A DNA stretch of 64,000 bases from Mesaphorura yosii (lineage: Eukaryota > Arthropoda > Collembola > Poduromorpha > Tullbergiidae), in contig WIXG01000065.1 in the NCBI GenBank assembly GCA_009869945.1, forward strand, positions 186,001 to 250,000. Reading direction: 5' to 3'. This document shows, in pieces, positions 30,589-41,666 of this stretch. The position numbers and the translations under genes were made by a program. The notes beneath the pieces are model-generated. The model made no database searches, was not told where the DNA came from, and was given only the letters and a program-made list of their open reading frames with translations. Position 1 is the stretch's first letter; every line of letters begins with the position of its first letter.

Positions 30589-32053
30589 TATAACTTTGGT
30601 TTTAGCTAAAGAGCCATCCTACGTGAGTAGCGTCAGCCATTATACACCTATTTGCGCAGAGATTTTATTCGGTGCATTTCAACTATACTTTAAACGGCAT
30701 TCGTACGAAGAACGACTAGAAAGTAGGTACCGAGCGTAATTCTTCGACTCACCTAGTGGTCCTTCTCTGGAGAATCGAGATTTTCGAGATCAGTTGGGCC
30801 GGACCTGGATCAAGGTTGTTCTGAGGCTCAAACAATCACATGTTTATTAAACAATCATACGTCCTGCCACTTTTGTTTAGCAAAGTAATTCAATCACCGT
30901 ATCTATGTCACTTGTCTCGGGCAGCTTATTTCATGCACCAATGCACAGTGCCTGTGATTATGAAACTGTGATATGCAAATAAAAAATGCACACACGACAA
31001 TGACAAGTGAATTGCCTAATCAGCACTCGGTGCGCGACTGATGCGACAATGCAACTGAACACACAGAACACGAAATGACCTTGCGTTAATTGAATTATGA
31101 AAGTATGAGGCGTTAAATAGTTAAACTGGAACTGAAGAACTGGAATTAACTTGAAGATATTGAAGGACTGCGAGTTGAATGCTAGTGCCAGGCTGCCAGC
31201 TGTTCGGGTGTCTTGTCTTACTGATGATGTACCAGAGAGACTTCACGCACTGTCGCTGCTCTCTACAGATTCATTTTGCATTTATTTGCAAAGTGTATGT
31301 GTAGTTTAAATCGCAGATCTGCCCACTGAATGTGAATCCACCACATTATTTCCTGCATTGCAATATTAACTTTTCGTAACTCACGTATTCGAGTCTCGTT
31401 ATATATCGCAAAAACCAGAAACACATGCACAATGCACATGGTCGTCTGGTCTCATCATCGCATCGCTTCGCTTATCGCTTCTCGAAATAGTTGAGAGATC
31501 CAAAGGGAGTATTGCTATTTGCCAACTCCATTCAACGTCAACGCGACTTGCTTGAATTTGGATCACCATCACGCATTTCAAAATCAAAGAGCTGGCTGAG
31601 TATTTCGCACATTTGCGTACATGCACCACGTCCTTCGGCACGCAGTGTAGGGAAGAACCACTGTGCAATTTGTAAACATTCTGCACATACACATACTTTT
31701 TGGGACTTCATACATAAACAGTGTACGTGCAAGCAAAATAGATAAAATAGTGAATCCATGAATGTGCTTCGTGGCCAGTTACTTATTCAGGTGATCAAGG
31801 CATGCCATAAAAATCCAGGCTGATTGAACTGAGTCATTTGTCTGACAACGCCTTTGGAACGTGCACTCTAGATTGGAAAGCGTCACATCACGTCTTAGAT
31901 TAGAGACAAGACGAGATCACAAGAATTTCGGAGTTGTCAAGTTGTAAGTTTCGGCAATTTCGGCTCTGTTGTCGAGTTTCTATTTCTGATCAGGATTCCC
32001 GGTCATATACTATAAGTGTTTCTATTTTGTTCAGAGTCTGTAAGCGATCAAAT
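30589..32053. other. Spacer between lipase and SAAL1
   Basis: No gene is seen. An acceptor-like tttgttcag ends near 32034, 19 bases before the SAAL1 ATG, suggesting a spliced 5' UTR for SAAL1 within this stretch. Confidence 0.4.
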
Positions 32054-34721
32054 ATGAAAACCTTTCGTGGCCCTATTGACGGTTTCAACAACAACCACGA
32101 TGATGACATTGTCTCCGACTCCGATTCTGAAGAAGGCAACTTTGGGCAAGAAATCTTTGGCTTGGATTCGGACCATTCGGATATAGACGACGACATCCCC
32201 GTGGGTTTGGTTGCCCCCGTTCCAGGAGACTCTGAGGACGAAAGCGAGGCTGAGGAGGATGAGGTAGAACTTGAACAAGGAGATATTCCAACAGACGACG
32301 AGGACGATGAAGAAGATAGTGACGATGAAGGTGATGACGAATCACTACCGGACCCAGAGATGGAACAGGAACATGTTCACGATGCAAGTTGCTCCGGTTC
32401 TTCTCCAGTTCTAGCACCGTCCCCAGGACCAGAAGTTGAAGTTGAAAGTGATTTGACAAGTTCGCCAGTCGTTGATCTTCACCGCGTGTACGGCGAACTT
32501 GATATTGAACGAAGACTGCAAGCAGAGGCTCAGGAACCGCACGAAGTTCCAGGAACTCCAGGTATTTGCTGGGATTTTGACCTGAAGCCTGTTAGGCCGT
32601 CAAACTGTGTGCATCTGGAGCCCTAATAATTTGTAAATTCGATACCACAGGGTCGAGAGCCAACAATAGGAGCAATGATCTACACCACAATGGCGATGGC
32701 GGCAGTAGCAGCGAGCTCTCTGAGTTATCTGACCCTGAGGAATTACTGAATGTGCTGCAGGTCAACGGCATGCAAACGCCTGTCACTCCTAGGACTTTAA
32801 ATAGCAGCGAAGCAGTCGAATCTCCAAGAGTTCTGGAAAGCGCTGACGTAACCGAAGACGAGGGAGATGCAGAGGGCGGATCGAGCACAGTGTACTCAAA
32901 TCCGATGATAACAGCAGAAGATGAAGCCGATTCGGAAAGAAATGGTCACACAGTCAACCAAGATGCAGGAGACGACGATGAGAAACTAATGCAACTTCGA
33001 GGGGATTGTATTGGCTCAACTACTTATTCAGAGCGACATGTCCTGAAGATTCTCATCAAGTGGATGAAGCGGGTTGAAGAAATGCGGGGAGAAAACCAAA
33101 ATCAAGACGAGAAACCTGAGTTGGAAACCGAATTTGACAATGAACTCTCATTTCTTTGGGACATGAGCTCTGAGAAAGACGTGGCGATATACCTAAGAGA
33201 AAAAGACATTTTCACTTTGTTAAAAGAATCACTGACGCTTGGGGAATGCGACAGATTAGTGGTAAGTTAAGAGAAATATGTGTGCTTGAACACGAAGTAA
33301 ACAAAAAATTGGTCTCGTGCCGGTTTTCTTGACTGTATTTAGGAAATTGCAATGGGCATCTTAGTCAATCTGCTCTCCGTCCCAGAGATTCTGCAAACCT
33401 TCCCCGAAGTAGAAAGCAAATTGCAATTTCTTCCAGCAGTTCTGTCAGAGCTGATCTTGTGTCGCAGAATTCCTCGCCTAGTGCAAAGTTTGGCTTTCCT
33501 CCGACGCCTGGTATGGTACATGACCACTGCTGAAGTGGTTGAAGCGTGGATGGGTCCGCTGACTGATGTGGAATTCATCCAAGCAGTGAACTTCTTGCTC
33601 AAAAGCTGTCGCAATATTGGTATTCTCAGTGAACTGGTCACGATTCTATTTATGTTGTTGGAAATCATTCGTGCTAGTCATAAGCTACTGGCAAAAGTTA
33701 ATTTGGAGTCTTCAAAGGACGAAGTCAATGATAATGAAGAAGACGGATCCTCATCTTCCTCCGATGACGATGAAGGCGACGGTGGTGAAAGCAAGACCTC
33801 AAACGCTGACTCCGACAAAGAAAGCCGTTTGAAGAAAAATGTTGGCAAGCACAACAAGCGCATCATCTTCGAGTTTTGCAAACATGGCTTGGTCATTTCA
33901 CTGTGTGAAAGCCTGCAGGAACTGCTAAAGTATCCAGTGATCGATTCGGGGCTTTGGCCAAATACTGCTGGTCGAGGAGACACAAATGAAGATGGTCTGC
34001 AGGTGATACCACCGAATGCGATTCAAGAATCGATTTGCTTAGCCCTGAACACCTTCGAGTTCATCCACAAAATCAAATCCTGCCGTGAATTTTTATGTAA
34101 GTACCAAATTGACCAGATGGCTCGAGCCAATTCACAATTGATCGATTCCCCTTGATGATGTGTCTAATCTTGTTTCTAGATGAAGATGCTGGGATAATCA
34201 TCAACATCTACATCGAATTCTACCACCGATTCCACTTATACACGCAACATGTATCCAACGCTTTAGCTTATGACCATTTTGCTGAAGGACTCAAACTGGT
34301 TGGCTATTACCAGTCAAAGCTTCCAACGCTTGTTTCGAAAGCAGTGATTTTGAAACCGTTGAATGCGGCGAGAAAGTTTAAGCAGCAACAAGATATTCTA
34401 AAGCGAGAAAAGCAGAGTGAGGAACCTGTATTGTATTCTGAGTCAACTGATACTGCGGCCCTTGTAACTGATGATTTCAGCACATTGATGACTATCTCTG
34501 TTCACGAGTTCTTGGCTGAGCTGAGCGAAAAGTTTCAGCTGGAGCACATTCATCAGATTATACATGAAGAGAAAAACGAGAAGCTGTCCAAGTTCTTGGA
34601 GTTTGTGGAAACTACTGTTCAAAATATTCAGAAAAAATGCTTGCAGACAGGAAATACTGGATCGGATTTACTCGGCGATGTTGGGGAAAGTTGCAAGCCT
34701 GTCTCGGAGAAAATAGCTTAA
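32054..34721 (+). CDS. SAAL1: SAAL1-like armadillo-type protein
   Basis: Four exons (32054-32561, 32651-33261, 33343-34096, 34180-34721) give 804 residues. The first 320 or so are intrinsically disordered and very acidic, with runs of Asp/Glu and Ser (DSDSEEG, TDDEDDEEDSDDEGDDES). The conserved part begins around residue 360 at LETEFDNELSFLWDMSSEKD and continues through REKDIFTLLKESL, EIAMGILVNLLSVPEILQTF and REFLYEDAGI, a helical-repeat fold diagnostic of SAAL1. The vertebrate protein is nuclear, about 470 residues, and is linked to cell proliferation and synoviocyte growth; its mechanism is poorly known. The extra length here is the acidic N-terminus plus an acidic Ser-rich insert (SSSSSDDDEGDGG). 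The ATG at 32054 was chosen because it lies just after a splice acceptor; the frame is open upstream. Confidence 0.85.
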
Positions 34722-35085
34722 GATAAGAGAAGATAAGAACGAACCTTGAAGAATAATTTCTCGCTGTAATACTGCCGTAGAAGATTTAAAAGACTGCCAC
34801 AAGACACCGATACAATCATACAAAAACAAAATGCCCATTTTGCATTCAGAATTGTTCATTCTATTATTTATTCTATAGCTCGCACTGTTCTGTAGCTCAT
34901 TAGTTAATGCTGTTTAGGAGTTGCACGTTTTTGAGTGTAGACATTTTTTAGAATATCTAGAAGATTGAGGGGTTAAAATGTGTTTTGTCGTTTTGTGATG
35001 CGCTAAGGATGTACTGACTGTACTGCTATTATTACTGGTTATTACTTGCAAGTAAGCGTTGACAGATTTTCCTAATAAGATTCGT

Positions 35086-35091
35086 AATAAA
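35086..35091 (+). promoter_or_regulatory. Poly(A) signal AATAAA, SAAL1
   Basis: A canonical hexamer 365 bases after the SAAL1 stop. 34722-35331 otherwise holds 3' UTR and the promoter of RRS1. Confidence 0.5.
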
Positions 35092-35331
35092 ATTCCTGTT
35101 GGTTTAATTGTTCGTAATGTTTCACTTTCTTCTCTTCAGCAGTGTACCAGTAGAGAACGAACGCAAGAGACTCGGTTCGTAGTTTCAAGGAAAGAGGTCA
35201 AATGCACGCCGCTTGAATGAAAAAGTTTTACACGTGCTAGAGGAATCTGCATACTTCGAATGAAGCGAATGAAGTCAGGTTGTCGTTTGACTACTAAATA
35301 GATAAAAATCATTATATTAGAGGCATTAAAA

Positions 35332-36848
35332 ATGGAGCTTACTGCTAGCGGAAAGTCAAAGACCGGAACTGCTGACGACGCTGCACCTTCGAAGTCGAGT
35401 AAAAGTAAATCGAAGAAAACAAGTTCGAGTGCAACACCTGGAATATTTGACGATGCCACCACTACACCCAAGATTAATCCAATTCCTGTAATCGAGAAGC
35501 CATTGGAAGTGGGAATAGATCTGGGAAATCTAATGCTGTCGGACCCAAATGAAGTGTCGTCGTTGAGTTTCAGGTAAGTTGAGGATTTTGGTGAATTCGT
35601 GTATTTTGACACAATACTTTAGGTTTCATGACATTTAATTTGATTGCAGAGCAAATTCCAATAAGTATATGAAGAAAATCACGCAAGAGAACGTGCAACT
35701 TCTTTTCAATAAAATTTGGACCTTGCCCTTCGAAAGAGTAGATGATGTCGTTATTGCGAAATTACCGAAACCGAATTGCGTGCTACCTCGAGAAAAGCCT
35801 GTTCCCAAACCCAAACCCATGACCAAGTGGCAGCAATACGCAAAAGAGAAAGGGTTCACTAAAAGAAAGAAGACGAGACTTGTCTGGGACGAAATTGTTA
35901 ATGTAAGTTCTGACAAATGACAGCGTTCTTTACTTCATTTATGGTACCTATGTTAATTCGGCTGTGCTCTAATAATAGGCGTATGTTCCGAGATTTGGTT
36001 ATCAACGTGCTGCTGCACAACATGAAAAAGATTGGGTTCTTGAAGTTCCTGGCAATGCCGACCCATTTGAAGATCAATTTGAAAAGAAATCAGAGGCCAA
36101 AACAGAAAGAGTAGCCAAAAATGAACTCCAAAGGCTGAGGAACATCGCTCGCTCCAGAAAAGTTGACGTTCCAAGCACGGGCTTAATAGAAAAGGCGAAG
36201 CCATCAAAGACCCAGGTAACTACATGAGCACGTCAGACGTCCAGGACCTCGACTCGAGGCTGATGATTTCGGCCTCTTCCTTTGCACGAACACATGCATT
36301 CAAAATGATCCGTTCTTTGGCGTTTAGTTTCAGGAAGCAATGCACGTAGCTAAGAAAGCTACGGCTTCTGTTGGAAAGTTTCAACAAAAACTTCCTAAAG
36401 AAAAGCCCTTAAAGAAAACAGGAGAGAAGCGTCATTTTGACCCACTTGTCCGAAGTTCTGGCGTTGAGAAATCGACAAACTTGCAAGTTTTAGATCAAGT
36501 TTTGAACAAGAAGCCGAAACTTCAATTGGAAAAGGTGTACTCGAAAGTTGTACAACAGGAAGTGGGGTCTGATGAGTAAGTGAAAAGTTAAAACCGATGC
36601 GTTCATTGATCATGCTTAAGCCACACTAACATTGCTTCCCGGAAAACAGTTCCCCGAAAGAAAGAAGAGGAAAGAAGAGTAGTGGTGGTGGGAAGGGTAA
36701 GGGTAAGAAAGGCAAGGACAAAGGGGATTTTAGTGCTGGAACTGGAAAGAAAAACTCACGGATCAAAAAAGGATCAGCTCGCTCCGGGAGCTTTAAGAAG
36801 GGGCGGGCCTCACCAAGATCAAAACCGAAGAGAAAATCGCATAAATAA
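35332..36848 (+). CDS. RRS1: Ribosome biogenesis regulatory protein RRS1
   Basis: Five exons (35332-35573, 35650-35902, 35979-36215, 36334-36575, 36650-36848) give 390 residues. Hallmarks are DLGNLMLSDPNEV, then RVDDVVIAKLPKPNCVLPRE-KP, WQQYAKEKGFTKRKKTRLVWDE, and AYVPRFGYQRAAAQHEKDWVLEVP. The C-terminus is a Lys/Gly/Ser-rich basic tail typical of nucleolar proteins. RRS1 works with RPF2 to recruit 5S RNP (RPL5, RPL11, 5S rRNA) to pre-60S particles in the nucleolus, and is essential. Length is close to the usual 350-370 residues. The gene sits 610 bases after SAAL1 on the same strand, with its own promoter presumably in that gap. Its 3' end faces the minus-strand scramblase-like gene across 220 bases. 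Confidence 0.95.
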
Positions 36849-36973
36849 TATTCGCAGATGCTTTGTTTTTGGAAACGTGTATAATTTTTTATCCGATTAC
36901 GCGATTTCTAGACATTCTTCCGCTGAACTTGTTAGGATAAATTGTAATGTGTATACAGAAATAAGTTTTTCAA

Positions 36974-36979
36974 AATAAA
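36974..36979 (+). promoter_or_regulatory. Poly(A) signal AATAAA, RRS1
   Basis: The hexamer lies 126 bases after the RRS1 stop and only 90 bases short of the stop codon of the convergent minus-strand gene. Confidence 0.6.
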
Positions 36980-37068
36980 ATACAACTTTACTGACCAATT
37001 TCAGAATAAGATCCATTTAATTGTGACCCAGAGTCAAGGTCAAAACTCCAAAACGGTTAAGCTTGCTC

Positions 37069-38024
37069 TTACCCTGCTGCTAAGTTCACGTTAAATTTGG
37101 CCAAAAGCAAGATCACGAGAATAAAAAATAGTGGTACGCCAATCAAAGTGCCGACAAGGACGTATCTGCTTCCCATTTCTCCGATGTTTCCGAAGCACGG
37201 GGCAAAGTACAGTTCAAACTAGAAACCAAGTAGCACATTTAGTAAGAAAACATTTCGATCTTTCTTCAACAATTCGTCATTTAACTCACCACGAGCATTG
37301 CAGCTGCCAAAATCAAAGCCTTCACATTCACGCTCAGAGTCGGGTCCATCAAAATCTCAATTTTATCTCCGCATTTGATGCTGCCAATTTTGTGCTGATC
37401 GGGCTCGTGGTTTTGGTTCATGATGGCGTACTCGTTCAAGAAGCACGAATTGCAGAATGACAAGCAGTGCTTGCCACAAAAACCTGTTGGTATCAACTTA
37501 AATGACACGTCCATGCTTGTAGGTGTGATTCCAAACGAGCGATCACACCCACAGGCGTCTTCTTCTACGCTTCCCAACGCCGTGTCATCGCATTCTACGT
37601 GAGATTCCTGCAGAATGCAGGGGCGCATGAATTTTATTTCCGGGCGCGTACGGAATAAAGTGTGACTTACAAACTGGTCCCGAAATGATCTGAATACAAT
37701 TTTCCCGCTTGGATCCATGAAGTTAATCATCGAGTCCAATTTTCTGACACTATTTTCAGGCCAAAAAGTCGCCTTTACGTGGTCCAGGACGAAGAGCACG
37801 TCTTTAGAATCGCCACCGAGCAGATTTCCGTAATGACTCCCTACGTGATAATCCAAGTAGAATTTTCCGTAGGTTTCCAAGGTTGCCAGCTTTTGCAGGA
37901 CTGGACGAGGAAGTATTGACAGGCGTCCATGTCCAGACGCTGGCACAGGCTGCATTTGGATTGCAACTGCGTCCAGCTTTTGTTTTGGTTTCGTGTCTTG
38001 TGTCGTTTTCTTTTGGGGTTCCAT
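37069..38024 (-). CDS. Divergent phospholipid-scramblase-like protein, copy A
   Basis: Three exons (38024-37671, 37607-37290, 37218-37069) give 273 residues. The order of elements follows the scramblase family: strand GKFYLDYHVGSHYGNLLGG, then SMINFMDPSGKIVFRSFRDQF, a Cys-rich segment (GFCGKHCLSFCNSCF), IGSIKCGDKIEI, and the hydrophobic helix VNVKALILAAAMLVV. Family members are membrane-bound proteins proposed to move phospholipids between leaflets in a calcium-dependent way. The usual acidic calcium loop before the helix is not recognisable (ILMDPTLS). A second hydrophobic helix (about residues 244-264) follows the FELYFAPCFGNIGEMGSRY block, which canonical scramblases lack. The 63-base first intron has no stop and keeps frame. 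The nearest relative is the adjacent upstream gene on the same strand, with identical exon structure. The family call is moderate because overall identity is low. Confidence 0.58.
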
Positions 38025-38358
38025 TGTGGATATGTACAGAGCTTGCGGAACTGACGTGACCACAAATTCAGCTACCACTTTGATCAACTCAAAGAACTCT
38101 GACTCTGACCATGACCTTCGACATCGGCGCAGGCCTCTGGAACTAAAATAAATGACCCCGTATCATAATTTGATGCTCATTACAACTCACGACGGGCTCC
38201 GCTCTTACTCACAAAGACATGAAAGGGCAATCTGAAAACATGAACACTCTTATGTGCGGCTTGTGCTTGTAATGAGCGGTGGTGATGAGATTGAGTTCAG
38301 CCTCATCATTCATCAGATATGCAAAGGTACAATAATTGAAGTAAAGTTAATTAAAGCT

Positions 38359-38364
38359 TTTATT
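38359..38364 (-). promoter_or_regulatory. Poly(A) signal, scramblase-like copy B
   Basis: Forward tttatt (AATAAA on the minus strand) lies 278 bases beyond the copy-B stop, within the 617-base gap that also carries the copy-A promoter. Confidence 0.45.
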
Positions 38365-38641
38365 CAATGCCGTATTCCAAATTGGATTGTAATATCAAGT
38401 CGCTTTTGTTTGTACAATTTCAGTAACACGTTTCCCAAATTCCCAGTTCCAGCACAAATAAAACTTAATCCTATTTTGCAATGACGGGTTCAACTTGTAC
38501 TGTGAGTATTGTTCCACGAAGGCAGGCAAGCAATGGAAATGAATGACGTAGCTTTGGTAATTCAATTAGCAAGGGTTAAAAGGCAACTGCTGCGTCTGGG
38601 CGCAGCGCAGTACGGTTTCGCACGAGACGGCCGACCGCCAA

Positions 38642-39571
38642 TCATCCTTCCTCTTCCTCTATCAGCAGTTTGAAGATGATTATTCCAATCATGACGAGGG
38701 TGGGCATGAAAATCAGCGTGCAGGCAAAAATGTACCGGCTTCCCATTTCTCCGACGTTTCCAAAGCACGGGGCAAAGTACAACTCAAACTGGGAACGAAA
38801 GTCAGGTTCAGGTTAATTTGTCGCGTCGCACGGACCGATTGAACTGGCGCAACTAGGCTTACGATAACAACAGCTGTCGCCAGAAGCAAGGCTTTCGCCT
38901 CCACGCCGAGAGTCTGATCGATCTCGATCTCAATCTTCTCTCCACATTTGATGGTTCCGATCTTCTCGTCGGTGCGCTGGTTGTAAATCATGTACTCCCT
39001 CAAGAAACACGAGTTGACGCATGAACAGCAGCATCCGGCGCAGAGACCGACTGGATCCAAGTTGAACACCAACTCGGAGCTCGCCGTTGAGACTACAAAC
39101 GAGCGTCCGCAACCACAACATTCTCCAGACACGCTTCCCAGTGCGATGTCACCGGTTTCAATGCGACTTTCCTGAATTGTGCAATCAATTACTTGAGGAC
39201 AAGTAAACGAATTGTACGAGTTCACTTACAAACTGGTTTCGTTGAGATTTAAACATGATCTTTCCATCCACATCCAGGAAGTTCACGACAGAGTCCGTAA
39301 TCCGGTACCTGTTTGATGGCGAAAACATGCCCCTCGTTTGGTTGCGATCAAGTTTGAAGAGCACGTCGCCAGTTTCAGCGCCAAACAGTTGCGCGTAACA
39401 GTTTGCAGGTGCATTTTTGTAATCCAGATAGAATTTGCCGTAATTCTGCAAAATCGCGATCCTGTGCAAGCCTTCTCCAGGCGGCGGTGCAGCTGCGGTG
39501 TTCTCAGTTTGGCTTTGCAGCAAAGGTTGCATTTGCACTGCAACGTCGGCGGGTTTCGAAGGTTCAGTCAT
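38642..39571 (-). CDS. Divergent phospholipid-scramblase-like protein, copy B
   Basis: Three exons (39571-39230, 39171-38863, 38788-38642) give 265 residues. Introns fall at exactly the same places and phases as in copy A: after NQF and before ESR, then before FELYFAP. Shared features are YGKFYLDYK, VVNFLDVDGKIMFKSQRNQF, LGSV..(E/G)..CGC.RSF, the Cys-rich run VGLCAGCCCSCVNSCFL, IGTIKCGEKIEI and VEAKALLLATAVVI. The last exon repeats FELYFAPCFGNVGEMGSRY, followed by a second hydrophobic helix and an acidic end (LLIEEEEG). The Cys cluster would be a plausible palmitoylation site. The likely role is as for copy A: membrane-associated, lipid-scrambling or lipid-binding, unproven. The two genes are a tandem duplication. 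Confidence 0.58.
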
Positions 39572-41666
39572 CGTCTCGCCTGGGACAATGCAATGAGATC
39601 TGGATCTTGTTTGCGTCGGAGATCAGGAAGAGGGAGAAGATGCTGGTGAGCGTGTTAATTGCCAAATACCGTTTAGCACAATTTGTCTATTTGACGTTGC
39701 TTGAGCACGTGCTAATTAAACGCATGACTTTATTTACTCCCTGCCGTGCGTGTAACCCGATAGCGATCAACCAAAACCCAAGCCAAGAACGAGAACGACG
39801 ACCCAACCTTCCGTCCTCGTTTCGCTTCGCGTGAGCGTGCTCCTGACCTTGAAGACTGAACGTGAGCTGTTTCGGAATCGGAATCCACTGCTGCATGGCA
39901 GGCATGGCCCTGTTCACTACTCATTGGCAACAGGGATTAGTCACTGATCTCTGTTGCTACCATGCCCGAAGATGCACTTGGGCTTTATGCGTGTGATGCG
40001 ATGTTATTTTTACTTCAGGGTGTGTTTATGGCTTGGTCTGTGAGTAAAAAACTTAAAAAATCTTGCCCTCATGCTGTTCATAAAGTGGATCAGTGTTTTG
40101 ATTATACGTTTGTAGGTGAGAAAGAAGTGTTCCCATCATATGCCCGATGAACTAAAGGAAACATGGTTTATTACGTAATTCCCAGTCAGGTCTGTGCACT
40201 CGTACACGTACACGTGTGGTAAAATTCTGGAGCAACGTGATACGAGTAATTCAACAATGAAAGACGACACATTCAGCAATTAATGCATTAATTCCACCGG
40301 AGGAAGAAGCTCTTAATCTTAACTGTCGGACATGCGACCTTGAAGCCCTGGCCGTATTGTTGCATAATATTCGCCAAGGGTAAAGAGGGGTGCAGGTGCA
40401 GGTCAAACGGTCCAAGCATTGCTGCGTTTTGCAATTTTGCACAGCAGATGCACAATAAAATTTCCATGATTCATGAATCATTAGATTAGACTAGACTTTT
40501 CTTGGTGCATTCATAAAGAAATGCCCATTGTTATGATTGGTCTTCAGCTGCTGAATCAATGCTTGACAATTATGATTGTGACAGGTGACAGCAACCTGAA
40601 ACTCTCACGCAACCACGCAATGCAGGCATGAATAATCACGCAGGCACAGAGATTAAAGTGCAATGAAAACACACGAATCATTTGTTCCATGCGACTTGAG
40701 TTGCTTCAACGCAATTAATTAGCGAATGTATGTTATTTACTTCTTTACTGATCACATCGTTCATGCATTAGCGTTTATGTCGGATATGGCTGTTGTGTTG
40801 TGGTTCAGGTCGAGTTAAAGTTCAATCATATTCAATCAAATACAGCCCACTGCTTGATGGCATTGCTGAAGAATCATCCTGGAAGTATGCCAGTTAACGG
40901 TCGATGCATGGTCGATGCTGCTGTGCAAAGTTTTGCAATTTGTTGTGTATCACCTGTCAGCTGTCAGTTTGCAAATCCCAGTACATGTGAAGTTAAGATT
41001 TCTGTGTGATCACTTGCTGTTGCTATTTTGTTATCGATAAAACAGAAGCTTGCAGGAGTTCGCCAGTTCAACTACTCTCCGAACACTTCTGGTCAAGACC
41101 TGAAATCAAGTCTATACCAGCTATTTAGGTGCAATTTCGGCAGTTTGGTGTATTTGGTTGCATTCTTGAAGTATGCAGAATTGCAGCAGAAACGCGCTTG
41201 AGCTCAGGTTTCACTTTGTCCAACTTTGAACGCGGAAGCTTGACGTTCATTCAAAATCGAAGGGAGGGCGGAGATGATTCGTCATCAACAATCAAGGTCG
41301 TAGTGGGTTTAGGATCTCTTCTGACTCATGCCACACTAAATCAAAATATTACCTAGAATGGCCAATAATTAGGTGACCACACCTCTAATCAACTCTACAG
41401 CTTTCTCCACGTCGAGTCGCCGACAGTTCGTGATCTATTCAGGTAAAACCTCTCAGCTTGCCTTGTTTCCATTAACTCTTTTATGGAGTAGACATCAAAT
41501 CAAAAGCCACTCAGCACAGGTCACGTGTTGATTTACTTGCAGTATGTTCAGTAGTGTTTAAGATTATCCAATAAATTCAGCTCATCCAATTTAAAAGTTA
41601 ACTGCCTTAGATTTAATCAACCTCATATTGCGATTTCATTCTCTCCTTTGATGTTTCAGATCGAAA
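39572..41666. other. Intergenic region between scramblase pair and iPLA2
   Basis: Divergent promoters for copy B (-) and the phospholipase (+) must lie here. No exon, RNA gene or repeat of note is recognised. Confidence 0.45.

Noticed and set aside
31934-32053. In-frame upstream extension of SAAL1
   Set aside because: A splice acceptor at about 32034 separates it from the ATG, and its sequence is unlike coding DNA.
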